Notes: generated from the sequence alone by a model not told the origin. DNA of 64,000 nucleotides from CANRIN01 sp964493515 (GCA_964493515.1 CAZBNJ010000003.1:10616-74615), one strand, 5' to 3'; positions 15,616 to 23,873 are shown, counted from the first letter of the stretch. Made by a program: numbers and translations.

Positions 15616-18600
15616 ATGAAAAATCTACTTAACGTACTTCTGAAAATACCCGATTTCAGTCGGATGTGCGAGAGCCTGGAGCGGGGGGCAAGCCCCGTCG
15701 CGGCGGGCGGTCTGAACTCGGTACACATGGCGCAGGCTGCGGCGGCACTCGGCGAGACGACCGGGCGACCGCTTTTCGTGCTCTGCCCGGACGACCTGTC
15801 GGCGAGCAGGGTCGCGAGCGACTGCGCGGCGTTTCTCGGCGACGCGGCGGTGCTTCCGCCGAGGGAGTGGGGCTTCCACGGGGCGCTGGCGACCTCGCAC
15901 GAGTGGGAGCACCGGCGGATAGTGGCGCTGGACACGCTGTCGCGCGGCGGGTGCGTCGTTGCGAGCGTGGAGGCCGCGTGCGCGAGGACTATGCCTCCCG
16001 ACGTTTTTCGACGCATATCGACCGAGATAAAGCCCGAGATGAGTCTTGAGCCGGACGCGCTGTGCGACCTGCTTGCCGCCGCCGGATACGCCTACTGCGA
16101 CGCGGTGGAGGGCATGGGGCAATATTCGCGGCGCGGCGGGATAGTGGACTTTTTCTCGCCGGGCGAGGACGCGCCGGTGCGTGTGGAGTTCTGGGGGGAC
16201 GAGGTGGACGTGGTCTGTCCGTTCGACCCGCAGACGCAGCGACGCAGCGAACCGCTCGAGTCGGCGAGGGTGCTGCCCGCGGCGGAGACACCGGTCGATT
16301 GCGCGGAGGGCGGCGCTAGCGGAGTGGCAAAGGCGCTGCGGGCGCTCGCCTCGCGGCAGAAGCCCGATTCGGCACTGAAAAAGACGCTGATGGAGGACGC
16401 GGAGCGCTTTGAGAACGAGCGCAGCTTTCCGGCGGTGGACCGATGGCTGGACATGATATTCCCCGAGTTCGTCACCGCGCTGGACTATCTGCCATCCGAC
16501 GCGCTGGTGGTGATACTCGACCACTCGCGGCTGAGTGAACGCGCGGGCGGCATGGCGTGGCAGAACGGCGAGGATGTGACCGAGCTGCTGAAGGAGGGGC
16601 GTCTGCATCCACGCCACGCGAAGTTCTACATGGACATAGACGAGCTGTACGCGGCGGTGGGAAGGTTCCCGTTCGTGTACCTGGACAGCTTTATCGGCGC
16701 GGCGTATCCGGTGCCGCCCAAGCTGATAGCGACCTTTAACGCGCGGCAGCTTCCGAGCTACGGCGGCAGTCTGGACACGGCTGTGCAGGACGTGCGGCAC
16801 TATCTGGACGCGCGGGAGGGCGTGGTGCTGCTCTGCGCGGACGAGCGGCGTGCGCGGCGGCTGATGGAGCTGCTGTTCGAGCGGGGGATAAACGCGCAGC
16901 TGGACTTTGAGCTGAACGAGCTGCCGCTTCCCGGGCGCAGCCGCATAGCGCTCGGAAGCATAAGCGCGGGCTTTGAGTATCCCGAGCTTGCGCTGGCGGT
17001 GATAACCGAGGGTCAGATAGTGCGCCCGACCAGGGGCGAGGCGCGAAAGGGGAAGAAGAAGTCGGCGGCGAACCGCGTTAAGAGCTACGCCGACCTGACT
17101 CCGGGCGACTATGTGGTCCACGACGACTACGGAATAGCGAAATTCATCGGCATCCAGACACTGGAGGTCGACGGATTTATGCGCGACTACGCGAAGCTGC
17201 AATTTCTCGGCACCGACGTGCTCTATCTGCCCGCGACGCGGCTGGACGTTATCGCAAAGTACATCGGCGCGGGAGAGGGCACTGAGGTGCGGCTGTCCAA
17301 GATGGGCGGCTCGGAGTGGAAGCGCTCCAAATCGCGCGCGAAGGCGGCGGCAAAGGAGCTTGCGGGCGAGCTTATCAAGCTGTACGCCGAGCGGCAGCAT
17401 CTGCCCGGCGTGGTGTGCGCGCCGGACGACGAGCTTCAGAAGGAGTTTGAGGAGCGGTTTGAGTATGACGAGACGCCCGACCAGCTGTCGGCGGCGCGCG
17501 AGATAAAGCTCGACCAGGAGAAGGCGACGCCGATGGATCGCCTGCTCTGCGGCGACGTGGGCTTCGGAAAGACCGAGGTGGCTCTGCGCGCGGCGATGAA
17601 GTGTATTTTGAGCGGGATGCAGGTGGCGATACTCGCGCCGACGACCGTCCTTGCGCAGCAGCACTATCTGACCGCGACGCGGCGGTTTGCGGGATTTGGC
17701 GCGAACATCGACGTAATGAGCCGCTTCCGCTCGCAGTCCGACCTGAAAAAGACCGCGAAGGCGGTGAGCGAGGGCCGCGTCGACCTGCTGATAGGCACGC
17801 ACAGGATATTGCAGAAGGACGTTACGTTTAAGAAGCTGGGACTGCTGATAGTGGACGAGGAGCAGCGGTTCGGAGTGATGCACAAGGAGCGGCTGAAGGA
17901 GATATCGAAGGGCGTGGACGTGCTGACGCTGAGCGCGACGCCGATACCGCGCACGCTGAACATGGCGCTCAGCGGCATACGGGACATGTCGGTGCTGGAG
18001 GATCCGCCGCGCGACCGACTGCCGGTGCAGACATATGTGCTCGAACAGGACGACAGCGCGCTGTTTGAGGCGATGCGGCGCGAGCTTGGGCGCGGAGGCC
18101 AGGTGTACTATCTGCACAACCGCGTGGAATCGATAGGGCGCACCGCGTCGAAGATAAGGGCGGCGCTGGGCGAGGGCGTGTCGGTGGCGACGGCGCACGG
18201 TCAGATGGGCGAACACGAGCTGTCCGAGGTGATGGCTGCGGTGGAGCGCGGCGAGGTGCAGGTGCTGGTCTGCACGACGATAATCGAGACGGGAATAGAC
18301 ATCCCGAACGTGAACACGCTGATAGTTGAGGACGCGGACAGGTACGGACTGTCGCAGCTGCACCAGATACGCGGCCGCGTGGGACGCAGCCGTCGGCGCG
18401 CGTATGCCTATCTGTGCTATCGACGGGGCAAGGCGCTGAGCGAGATAGCGCAGAAGCGGCTTTCGGCGATACGCGAGTTTGCCGAGTTCGGCGCGGGGTT
18501 CAAGATAGCGATGCGCGACCTTGAGATACGCGGGGCGGGCAATCTGCTCGGCGCGGCGCAGTCGGGGCATCTGAACTCGGTGGGATATGAGATGTACCTG

Positions 18601-19092
18601 AAGCTGCTTGAGGACGCGGTGATAGAGGAGAAGGGCGAAAAGCCGGCTCTGCGCGCCGAGTGTACCGCCGACCTGTCGGTGGCGGCGCGGATACCCGAGA
18701 GCTATGTCGCGTCGAGCGGCGAGCGGATGGACCTCTACCGACGGATAGCGCTGGTGCGCGACGACGCGGGCGCGGGCGATCTGATAGACGAGCTGTGCGA
18801 CCGATACGGCGACATGCCGCGAGAAGTTCACGCGCTGATAAGGATAGCCCTGCTGCGCACCGACGCGGGTGAAGCGGGGGTGAAGGACATCGCGCAGAAG
18901 GGGGACATCATGCGGTTCTACCTCGCCGAGCCGGACATAGAGCGGGTGAGCGCGGTGTGCTCGAGCGACAAGTATCGGCGGAGCCTGCGATTTGAGGCGG
19001 GGAACAAGCCCGCGCTGGCGCTGCGTCTCGCAAAGGACGCGGACGCGCTGGAGACGGCGGAGCGGTTTGTGAAGGATCTGCGCGGGGCGTAA
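15616..19092 (+). CDS. mfd: transcription-repair coupling factor
   Basis: A 1158-residue translocase that removes stalled RNA polymerase and recruits UvrA. The N-terminal UvrB-homology region is present; the RNA-polymerase-interacting CarD-like domain begins with SYADLTPGDYVVHDDYGIAKF; the helicase core has Walker A GDVGFGKTEVA and a DEEQRFGV motif in place of the usual DEAD, as in RecG-like translocases; the TRCF C-terminal domain has RIPESYVASSGERMDLYRR. Length is normal. ATG 15616 was chosen; a TTG three bases earlier is an alternative. A parS site and repeat R2 replace an obvious promoter directly upstream. Confidence 0.96.
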   Translation: MKNLLNVLLKIPDFSRMCESLERGASPVAAGGLNSVHMAQAAAALGETTGRPLFVLCPDDLSASRVASDCAAFLGDAAVLPPREWGFHGALATSHEWEHRRIVALDTLSRGGCVVASVEAACARTMPPDVFRRISTEIKPEMSLEPDALCDLLAAAGYAYCDAVEGMGQYSRRGGIVDFFSPGEDAPVRVEFWGDEVDVVCPFDPQTQRRSEPLESARVLPAAETPVDCAEGGASGVAKALRALASRQKPDSALKKTLMEDAERFENERSFPAVDRWLDMIFPEFVTALDYLPSDALVVILDHSRLSERAGGMAWQNGEDVTELLKEGRLHPRHAKFYMDIDELYAAVGRFPFVYLDSFIGAAYPVPPKLIATFNARQLPSYGGSLDTAVQDVRHYLDAREGVVLLCADERRARRLMELLFERGINAQLDFELNELPLPGRSRIALGSISAGFEYPELALAVITEGQIVRPTRGEARKGKKKSAANRVKSYADLTPGDYVVHDDYGIAKFIGIQTLEVDGFMRDYAKLQFLGTDVLYLPATRLDVIAKYIGAGEGTEVRLSKMGGSEWKRSKSRAKAAAKELAGELIKLYAERQHLPGVVCAPDDELQKEFEERFEYDETPDQLSAAREIKLDQEKATPMDRLLCGDVGFGKTEVALRAAMKCILSGMQVAILAPTTVLAQQHYLTATRRFAGFGANIDVMSRFRSQSDLKKTAKAVSEGRVDLLIGTHRILQKDVTFKKLGLLIVDEEQRFGVMHKERLKEISKGVDVLTLSATPIPRTLNMALSGIRDMSVLEDPPRDRLPVQTYVLEQDDSALFEAMRRELGRGGQVYYLHNRVESIGRTASKIRAALGEGVSVATAHGQMGEHELSEVMAAVERGEVQVLVCTTIIETGIDIPNVNTLIVEDADRYGLSQLHQIRGRVGRSRRRAYAYLCYRRGKALSEIAQKRLSAIREFAEFGAGFKIAMRDLEIRGAGNLLGAAQSGHLNSVGYEMYLKLLEDAVIEEKGEKPALRAECTADLSVAARIPESYVASSGERMDLYRRIALVRDDAGAGDLIDELCDRYGDMPREVHALIRIALLRTDAGEAGVKDIAQKGDIMRFYLAEPDIERVSAVCSSDKYRRSLRFEAGNKPALALRLAKDADALETAERFVKDLRGA

Positions 19093-19098
19093 AAAAGG

Positions 19099-19128
19099 TT
19101 CGCAATGTGCGTGCGTTTGTAGTATAAT
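19099..19128 (+). promoter_or_regulatory. promoter of the GlmU-like gene
   Basis: TTCGCA, 18 bases, TATAAT, starting seven bases after the mfd stop codon. Confidence 0.55.
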
Positions 19129-19168
19129 GGTTTCGACAGCGAGAAAACGAAACGGAGGCAGATTTATC

Positions 19169-20332
19169 ATGCAGAAGATAGAGCGGGCGGCGCTGATACT
19201 CACCGGCGCGGACGGCGGCGCGATGTGGTCGGAGGAGATGCTGTTCCAGCCGCTGCTTCGCGTCCAGTCGTGGGTGCTGATGCGCGCCGACGTGGACGTT
19301 GTGATATTCGACGGAAGCGACGAGCTGCGCGCGCAGCTGCTGGCGGTATTCCCGGAGGACAGGGTGATAAGCTCCGCCGAGGCCGCCGAGCGCGAGATAG
19401 GCATGACGATAGCGCTGCCGTCGCCGGCGTTTGTGACGACCGACGCGGTGCGCGGTATGACCGAGACGGTGGCGACGCTCGGCGCGATGCGTCTTATGCG
19501 CGACGGCGTGACGATAGCTTACGCCGCGCCTGGGCTGCTGGACGAAGCCGCCGTGACCGCGGGGGACGACGGTTCGAGCTACGTCGTGGACGCGGACGAG
19601 GGAAGTCTCGTGATAGACGACTACTGCGCGCTGTCGCAGGCGGAGACCCGCGCAAACGCGATAGTATGCCGCCGTTTGCAGCGCGCGGGCGTGCGGATAG
19701 TCCGCCCTGACACGGTGTCGATAGGCTCGGACTCGATAGTTGAGAAGGGCGCGGTGATACTGCCGGGCAGCATAATCCGCCACGGAAGTGTTGTCCACGC
19801 GGGCGCGGTGATAGGCCCGAACTCGCTGCTGGACGACGCGGAGATAGGCGAGGGCGTGACGGTCAACCAGTCGCAGGTGTACTCGTCGAGAATAGGCGCG
19901 CGCACGACGGTAGGCCCGTTCGCGCACGTCCGTCCCGAGTGCGACGTGGGCTGCGACTGCCGTATAGGCGCGTTCGTGGAGCTGAAGAAGTCGGAGATAG
20001 GCGACGGCACGAAGGCGGCGCATCTGACGTTCGTGGGCGACAGCACGGTGGGAAAGAACGTGAATTTCGGCTGCGGCACGATAACGTCGAACTACGACGG
20101 ACTGAAGAAGCACCGCACGGTGATAGGCGACGGCGCGTTTATCGGATGCAACTCGAATCTTATCGCGCCGGTGACGATAGGCGAGAACGCGTACACCGCG
20201 GCGGGCGCGACGGTGGTCAAGGACGTGCCGCCCGAGTCGCTGTACATCGCGCGGCCGGAGACGGTGATAAAAGAGGGCTGGGCGAAGCGAGTGATGGCGT
20301 TGAGGGAAAAGAAGCGGCAGGAGAAGGGTTAA
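19169..20332 (+). CDS. GlmU-like protein: intact acetyltransferase half, decayed uridylyltransferase half
   Basis: A 387-residue protein from ATG 19169, preceded by GGAGG. Residues about 175-360 form a left-handed beta helix of hexapeptide repeats closely resembling the GlmU C-terminal domain, with the catalytic-type His285 in AAHLTFVGD and the NYDG loop near 308. The first about 170 residues are shorter than the roughly 230-residue pyrophosphorylase domain and lack its nucleotide-binding GxGTRM loop. It may therefore acetylate glucosamine-1-phosphate without making UDP-GlcNAc, or act on another sugar. The final 25 residues are basic. Confidence 0.8.
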   Translation: MQKIERAALILTGADGGAMWSEEMLFQPLLRVQSWVLMRADVDVVIFDGSDELRAQLLAVFPEDRVISSAEAAEREIGMTIALPSPAFVTTDAVRGMTETVATLGAMRLMRDGVTIAYAAPGLLDEAAVTAGDDGSSYVVDADEGSLVIDDYCALSQAETRANAIVCRRLQRAGVRIVRPDTVSIGSDSIVEKGAVILPGSIIRHGSVVHAGAVIGPNSLLDDAEIGEGVTVNQSQVYSSRIGARTTVGPFAHVRPECDVGCDCRIGAFVELKKSEIGDGTKAAHLTFVGDSTVGKNVNFGCGTITSNYDGLKKHRTVIGDGAFIGCNSNLIAPVTIGENAYTAAGATVVKDVPPESLYIARPETVIKEGWAKRVMALREKKRQEKG

Positions 20333-20348
20333 GCGGGAAAAGGAAAAC

Positions 20349-20386
20349 CCCCGAATGTTCCACGTGGAACATTCGGGGATTTATTT
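20349..20386 (+). terminator. terminator built on a parS palindrome
   Basis: A perfect 30-bp palindrome (20349-20378) with parS at its centre followed by ATTTATTTT. It would end the GlmU-like transcript and separates it from the convergent XRE gene. Confidence 0.65.
20356..20371. promoter_or_regulatory. parS site (exact)
   Basis: TGTTCCACGTGGAACA in the centre of a 30-bp palindromic terminator. Confidence 0.8.
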
Positions 20387-20605
20387 TGCGCGACGGTAGG
20401 GTGTCTGGTCGTCTGTCAGCCCGAGAAGGTAATCAACGCTTGTGTTGTGAAACTTTGCGAGCTTTATCAGGACATCTGTTGGAATATCGCGATTGCCGGT
20501 TTCATAGCGTGAGTAGCAGTTCTGGCTGCACCCAAGATACTCGGCGATGTCCTTTTGGAATAAGTCCCTGTCCTCTCTAAGTTCCCTGATACGTCTATAA
20601 AACAT
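20381..20605 (-). CDS. XRE-family helix-turn-helix regulator
   Basis: A 74-residue Cro/CI-type DNA-binding protein: helix-turn-helix in QKDIAEYLGCSQNCYSRYETGNR at about 18-40, followed by the typical PTDVLIKLAKFHNTSVDYLLGLT. It has no sensor or protease domain and probably acts as a simple repressor. A small gene of unknown function is transcribed divergently, with two similar 11-base words in the shared promoter region that could be its operators. Such pairs occur in prophage remnants and in small accessory modules. Confidence 0.85.
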   Translation of the reverse strand: MFYRRIRELREDRDLFQKDIAEYLGCSQNCYSRYETGNRDIPTDVLIKLAKFHNTSVDYLLGLTDDQTPYRRAK

Positions 20606-20652
20606 GGCAACGCTCCTTGGTCAGAAGTATTGTCTTCATTATATGTATTCCA

Positions 20653-20691
20653 TTTTGGTATATTGACTTGTGTGCCGATTTGGCATATACT
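20653..20691 (+). promoter_or_regulatory. promoter of the 74-residue gene with candidate operators
   Basis: TTGACT (20663-20668), 17 bases, TATACT (20686-20691). Similar words TTTTGGTATAT (20653-20663) and ATTTGGCATAT (20678-20688) overlap -35 and -10 at a 25-base distance, suitable for the adjacent XRE protein. Confidence 0.6.
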
Positions 20692-20711
20692 CTTGTTTGG
20701 GAGGTGACTGC

Positions 20712-20936
20712 ATGGACGCTAAGGAAGCTATAAAACTGACTGCACAGCTGCTTGACAAAACCGAGGAAGAGGTCTTGCGAGATATAGACCGCGCGGTCAA
20801 ACTCGCAATGGCGAACCCCAAGAAAAGAGTTCAGGATTTTTGGAAAAGAGTCGCTCCGGATGGTATAGCACCTTCACCCGAGCGAGTTGTCGAAATATTT
20901 GCGGAAATTGCCCGCGAAGAAAGATCCGATAAATGA
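20712..20936 (+). CDS. small protein of unknown function
   Basis: A 74-residue protein starting at ATG 20712 behind GGGAGGTGA. It is mostly helical and charged (MDAKEAIKLTAQLLDKTEEE, then VLRDIDRAVKLAMANPKKRV, QDFWKRVAPDG and PSPERVVEIFAEIARE). I do not recognise a family. The divergent XRE regulator and a consensus promoter between them suggest a regulated two-gene module; the protein could be an antirepressor, antitoxin-like partner or effector, none of which the sequence proves. Its stop codon is directly followed by a 38-bp palindromic terminator with parS in the centre. Confidence 0.6.
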   Translation: MDAKEAIKLTAQLLDKTEEEVLRDIDRAVKLAMANPKKRVQDFWKRVAPDGIAPSPERVVEIFAEIAREERSDK

Positions 20937-20976
20937 AAAATGGGGATGTTCCACGTGGAACATCCCCATTTTTTAC
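20936..20976 (+). terminator. terminator built on a parS palindrome
   Basis: A 38-bp perfect palindrome (20936-20973) with an A-run before and a T-run after the GGGGATG...CATCCCC arms. It overlaps the last base of the stop codon of the 74-residue gene. Confidence 0.75.
20947..20962. promoter_or_regulatory. parS site (exact)
   Basis: TGTTCCACGTGGAACA at the centre of the 38-bp palindrome. Confidence 0.8.
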
Positions 20977-21060
20977 GCAAGCGAAAAGGGTGGGACACCC
21001 GGTCGAAGTTGCTACGCAACTTCTCTCACGCACTCGCTGCGCTCGCGCGCCACGTAAGCG

Positions 21061-21093
21061 AAAAAAGGCCCGGACGACTGTTGCCGTCCGGGC
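21061..21093 (-). terminator. intrinsic terminator downstream of repeat R3
   Basis: On the minus strand GCCCGGACG and CGTCCGGGC arms followed by TTTTTT. The 22 bases just before it (21094-21115) repeat those before the rpsI terminator (21336-21357) with one insertion. Confidence 0.7.
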
Positions 21094-21117
21094 TATGCTA
21101 AAACTGTAATGCAGACC

Positions 21118-21224
21118 GCGCGAAAAGACAATCACTACGCATCCCGCAAGATCCTGCCGTTCGCGCTGAACCACTCCCTTCGCGCCCATGCAGNNNNNNN
21201 NNNGCGCAAAACCGGTCGTGGTTC
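21118..21224 (-). repeat. structured intergenic repeat, family R, copy R3
   Basis: Minus-strand copy broken by the N run. P1 is GAACCAC (21224-21218) with GTGGTTC (21174-21168); P3 is GCGCGAA (21166-21160) with TTCGCGC (21124-21118). It is followed by its own terminator, so it could be made as a separate RNA. Confidence 0.5.
21194..21203. other. assembly gap (10 Ns)
   Basis: Ten unresolved bases inside repeat R3, consistent with repeats confusing the assembler. Confidence 0.95.
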
Positions 21225-21300
21225 CAAGTTGTGCTCCTATTCATAATGTTCCACGTTGGAACCCGGTCGAAGTTGCTACGCAACTTCTCCCACGCAAGCG

Positions 21301-21335
21301 AAAAAAGGTGGGACACCCCTATTGGAGCGTCCCAC
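21301..21335 (-). terminator. rplM-rpsI terminator
   Basis: On the minus strand GTGGGAC and GTCCCAC arms followed by TTTTTT, 26 bases after the rpsI stop. Confidence 0.8.
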
Positions 21336-21360
21336 TATGCTAAAACTGTAAGCAGACAGT

Positions 21361-21765
21361 TTAGCGCTTAGAGAACTGCGGCGCACGACGTGCTGCCTTG
21401 AGGCCGTACTTCTTGCGCTCCTTCATACGCGGATCGCGCGTGAGGAAGCCCGCCTGCTTGAGCGTCTGGCGATACTCCTCGTTGAGCTTGAGCAGCGCGC
21501 GGCTGATGCCGTGACGGATAGCGCCCGCCTGGCCGGTGAATCCGCCGCCCTGAACGGTGCACTCGACGTCCACCTTGCCGAGCAGGTCGGTGGCGACCAG
21601 CGGCTGACGGACGATTATCTTCATGGTGTCAAGGCCGAAATACTGGTCGATGTCGCGGCCGTTTATCGTGATCTTACCGGTGCCGCCCTCGTAGACATGG
21701 ACACGGGCGACCGAGCTCTTGCGGCGACCGGTGCCGTAGTGATAAGGCTTCTTAGGAGTATACAT
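21361..21765 (-). CDS. rpsI: 30S ribosomal protein S9
   Basis: A 134-residue S9. The N-terminal GTGRRKSSVARVHV and the C-terminal basic tail KKYGLKAARRAPQFSKR, which reaches the ribosomal P site, are diagnostic. It follows rplM with an overlap of start and stop at 21765, the order found in nearly all bacteria. Expression should follow the promoter upstream of rplM, and a strong terminator ends the unit. Confidence 0.98.
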   Translation of the reverse strand: MYTPKKPYHYGTGRRKSSVARVHVYEGGTGKITINGRDIDQYFGLDTMKIIVRQPLVATDLLGKVDVECTVQGGGFTGQAGAIRHGISRALLKLNEEYRQTLKQAGFLTRDPRMKERKKYGLKAARRAPQFSKR

Positions 21766-22202
21766 TAGTCATTGCCTCCTTCATAGGGTACCGGCTTCTG
21801 CGCCGCGTGCTTGTGCTCCGCGCCGGCATAGATATGGACACGGTTGAACGCCTTTGCGCCGAGGGTGTTGTGCGGGAGCATTCCCTTGACGGCTATCTCC
21901 ATCGCGCGCTCGGGGTGGGTCGCCATCAGCTTGTCGTAATGGGTCTCCTTGATGCCGCCGACCCATCCGGTGTGATGGTAGTGGATCTTCTTCTGGAGCT
22001 TGTTGCCGGTGAGCACGGCGTCCTTCGCGTTGATGATGATGACGAAGTCGCCGCAGTCAACGTGCGGGGTGAAATCGGGGCGATGCTTGCCGCGAAGTAT
22101 CGAGGCTGCCAGCGCCGCCGTGCGGCCGAGCGGCTTGCCCGCCGCGTCGATGACATACCAGCTGCGCTGATAGGTCTCGCTCTTTGCCATAAAGGTGGAC
22201 AT
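21765..22202 (-). CDS. rplM: 50S ribosomal protein L13
   Basis: A 145-residue L13 with the conserved segments GKPLGRTAALAASILRGK, DFVIIINA and the C-terminal HPERAMEIAVKGMLPHNTLG. GGAGGA precedes the start. It is the first gene of the rplM-rpsI operon, read from a TTGACA-17-TATAAC promoter about 150 bases upstream; the long leader is the expected place for L13 autoregulation. Confidence 0.98.
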   Translation of the reverse strand: MSTFMAKSETYQRSWYVIDAAGKPLGRTAALAASILRGKHRPDFTPHVDCGDFVIIINAKDAVLTGNKLQKKIHYHHTGWVGGIKETHYDKLMATHPERAMEIAVKGMLPHNTLGAKAFNRVHIYAGAEHKHAAQKPVPYEGGND

Positions 22203-22350
22203 TGTTTATCCTCCGTTCAAAATGTGTGTCCTACGCGCATTTTAACGCGCGGGATATGTGGTTTCCGGTTGCAATCGACGTCGGTTTGCGGTAAAATGAT
22301 TCGTGAGGGTAACGGGTCCTCGTTGAACTTTTTCGCCCCGTGTCGGTGCA
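22203..22350 (-). promoter_or_regulatory. rplM 5' leader (possible L13-binding leader)
   Basis: About 150 transcribed bases before rplM with at least one clear hairpin near the start codon (CGCGCGTTAAAATGCGCG). L13 leaders are known autoregulatory elements in Firmicutes; a match to that motif is inferred from position only. Confidence 0.35.
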
Positions 22351-22356
22351 GAATTA

Positions 22357-22385
22357 GTTATACCACAGAATTTTTGGCATGTCAA
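22357..22385 (-). promoter_or_regulatory. rplM-rpsI promoter
   Basis: TTGACA (22385-22380), 17 bases, TATAAC (22362-22357). Confidence 0.8.
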
Positions 22386-22497
22386 GCGATTTTTTGGCAA
22401 AATCGCGAGAAAAAATTCAAGCTCGCGTTTTCGTCGATTTACTCGCTTATGCTCGTTTATTCTCGCGTGCGAAATCTTTTTTTGGAGGTCGTCCGAC

Positions 22498-23223
22498 ATG
22501 ATACAGAAACTACTTAGCGCCACCCGCAAGGCGGTGGACGAATATCGGCTGATAGAGGAGGGCGACCGCATCGCCGTCGGAGTGAGCGGTGGCAAGGACT
22601 CGCTGTGTGTGCTAACCGCGCTCGCGGCGTTGCGCCGGTTCTATCCGGTACACTACGACGTGCAGGCGGTTACGATAGACATGGGGTTCGGGCTGGACTT
22701 CCGCCCGGTTGCGGCGTACTGCGACGAGCTGGGCGTGCCGCTGACGATAGTTCCCACGCAGATAAAGGAGGTCGTGTTCGACATCCGAAAGGAGGAGAAT
22801 CCCTGCTCGCTGTGCGCGAAGCTCCGTCGGGGCGCGGTAAACAACGCGGCGGTGGATCTGGGCTGCAACAAGGTTGCGTACGGGCACCATCTCGACGACG
22901 CGGTGGAGACATTTCTGATGTGTCTGTTCTACGAGGGGAGGCTGGGCTGCTTCTCGCCGAAGACATTCCTCGACCGCAGCGGCGTGACGGTGATACGCCC
23001 GATGGTGTATGTGGAGGAGTGGTTCTGCGATAAATTCGCGCAGAATCAGCGGCTTCCGGTGGTGGAGAAGAAGTGTCCGGCGGACGGCAACACCAAGCGT
23101 GAGGATACAAAGCAGCTGATAGAGCTGCTGCGCGGCAGGTTTCCCGACCTCAAAGAGCGGGTGATGGGCGCCATGCAGCGGGGGCTGAAGGACTGGAAGG
23201 TCGAAGGGGTGAGTGCGGAATGA
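22498..23223 (+). CDS. TtcA-family tRNA thiolation PP-loop ATPase
   Basis: A 241-residue PP-loop enzyme: SGGKDS at 30-35, a CxxC pair in PCSLCAKLRR near 101-104 and the GHHLDDAVETF motif at about 125-135. This set is characteristic of TtcA, which makes 2-thiocytidine at tRNA position 32 using an iron-sulfur cluster, or of close relatives in anaerobes. It starts behind TTTGGAGG and overlaps the pth start as ATGA, so both tRNA-related genes are translated together. A clear promoter was not found in the gap shared with rplM. Confidence 0.8.
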   Translation: MIQKLLSATRKAVDEYRLIEEGDRIAVGVSGGKDSLCVLTALAALRRFYPVHYDVQAVTIDMGFGLDFRPVAAYCDELGVPLTIVPTQIKEVVFDIRKEENPCSLCAKLRRGAVNNAAVDLGCNKVAYGHHLDDAVETFLMCLFYEGRLGCFSPKTFLDRSGVTVIRPMVYVEEWFCDKFAQNQRLPVVEKKCPADGNTKREDTKQLIELLRGRFPDLKERVMGAMQRGLKDWKVEGVSAE

Positions 23224-23831
23224 GATTTTTCACACGGAACGAAAAATCGCCGCTCGATTTCATCGTCGTCGGTCTGGGTAATCCGGGCAGCGACTATGAG
23301 CGCACCCGCCACAACGCCGGTTTTATGGCGCTGGACGCGCTTGCGCAGTTCTGCGGGGCGGATGTCACCCAGAAGCGTTTTCAGGCGCTGACGGCGCGCA
23401 CAGCGCTCGACGGCGCGCGTCTGCTGCTGATGAAGCCGCAGACCTTTATGAATCTGAGCGGAAACGCGGTCGGCGCGGCGGCGAGCTATTTCAAGATACC
23501 GCCCGAGCGGGTGATAGTACTCTGCGACGACATATCGCTGCCGCTGGGCAAAATTCGGGTGCGCGGCGACGGCTCTGCGGGCGGTCACAACGGGCTGAAG
23601 TCGATAATCGCGCAGCTTGGGAGCGACGCGTTCCTGCGGGTGAAGATAGGGATAGGCGGCGCGGACAACCACGACGAAAAGCTGATAAACTGGGTCATTG
23701 GTCGGTTCTCGGCGAGCGAGTACAAGGTGGTACAGGCCGCCGCCGAGGGTGCGAGCGACGCGGTGCGGTTGATGATGCGCGACGGCGTGGACAGGGCGGC
23801 GAATCTGTTCAACGGCAAGAGTTTTCAGTAG
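23220..23831 (+). CDS. pth: peptidyl-tRNA hydrolase
   Basis: A 203-residue Pth. The catalytic region is visible as VVGLGNPGSDYERTRHNAGF, whose last His is the catalytic base, followed by KPQTFMNLSG, the DD in ILCDDISLP and GSAGGHNGLKSI. It recycles tRNAs from peptidyl-tRNAs dropped by ribosomes. It overlaps the TtcA-like gene by four bases and is followed by a bidirectional terminator. A 13-residue N-terminal extension precedes the conserved start. Confidence 0.96.
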   Translation: MRFFTRNEKSPLDFIVVGLGNPGSDYERTRHNAGFMALDALAQFCGADVTQKRFQALTARTALDGARLLLMKPQTFMNLSGNAVGAAASYFKIPPERVIVLCDDISLPLGKIRVRGDGSAGGHNGLKSIIAQLGSDAFLRVKIGIGGADNHDEKLINWVIGRFSASEYKVVQAAAEGASDAVRLMMRDGVDRAANLFNGKSFQ

Positions 23832-23841
23832 GAGAGCAAAT

Positions 23842-23873
23842 AAAAAGGACGAGGTTTTTACCTCGTCCTTTTT
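23842..23873. terminator. bidirectional intrinsic terminator
   Basis: Perfect arms AAAAAGGACGAGG and CCTCGTCCTTTTT between the convergent pth and LRR genes. Confidence 0.9.

Larger units (their letters stand above)
20937..21360. other. gene-free repeat-rich stretch with an assembly gap
   Basis: Contains no convincing gene. It holds parS (20947-20962), repeat R3 (minus), two terminators with identical flanks, a decayed parS-like word at 21247-21262 and ten Ns (21194-21203). A palindromic word GAAGTTGCTACGCAACTTC occurs at about 21005 and 21269, each after CCCGGTC, and CGCAAGCGAAAA occurs three times. The block looks like a tandem duplication of one 3'-end module. Confidence 0.6.

Noticed and set aside
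15625..19404. Very long open frame (about 1259 codons) antisense to mfd
   Set aside because: High-GC coding DNA often leaves the opposite strand open. The predicted protein is low-complexity in Arg, His and Leu, matches no family, and mfd on the plus strand has every expected motif.
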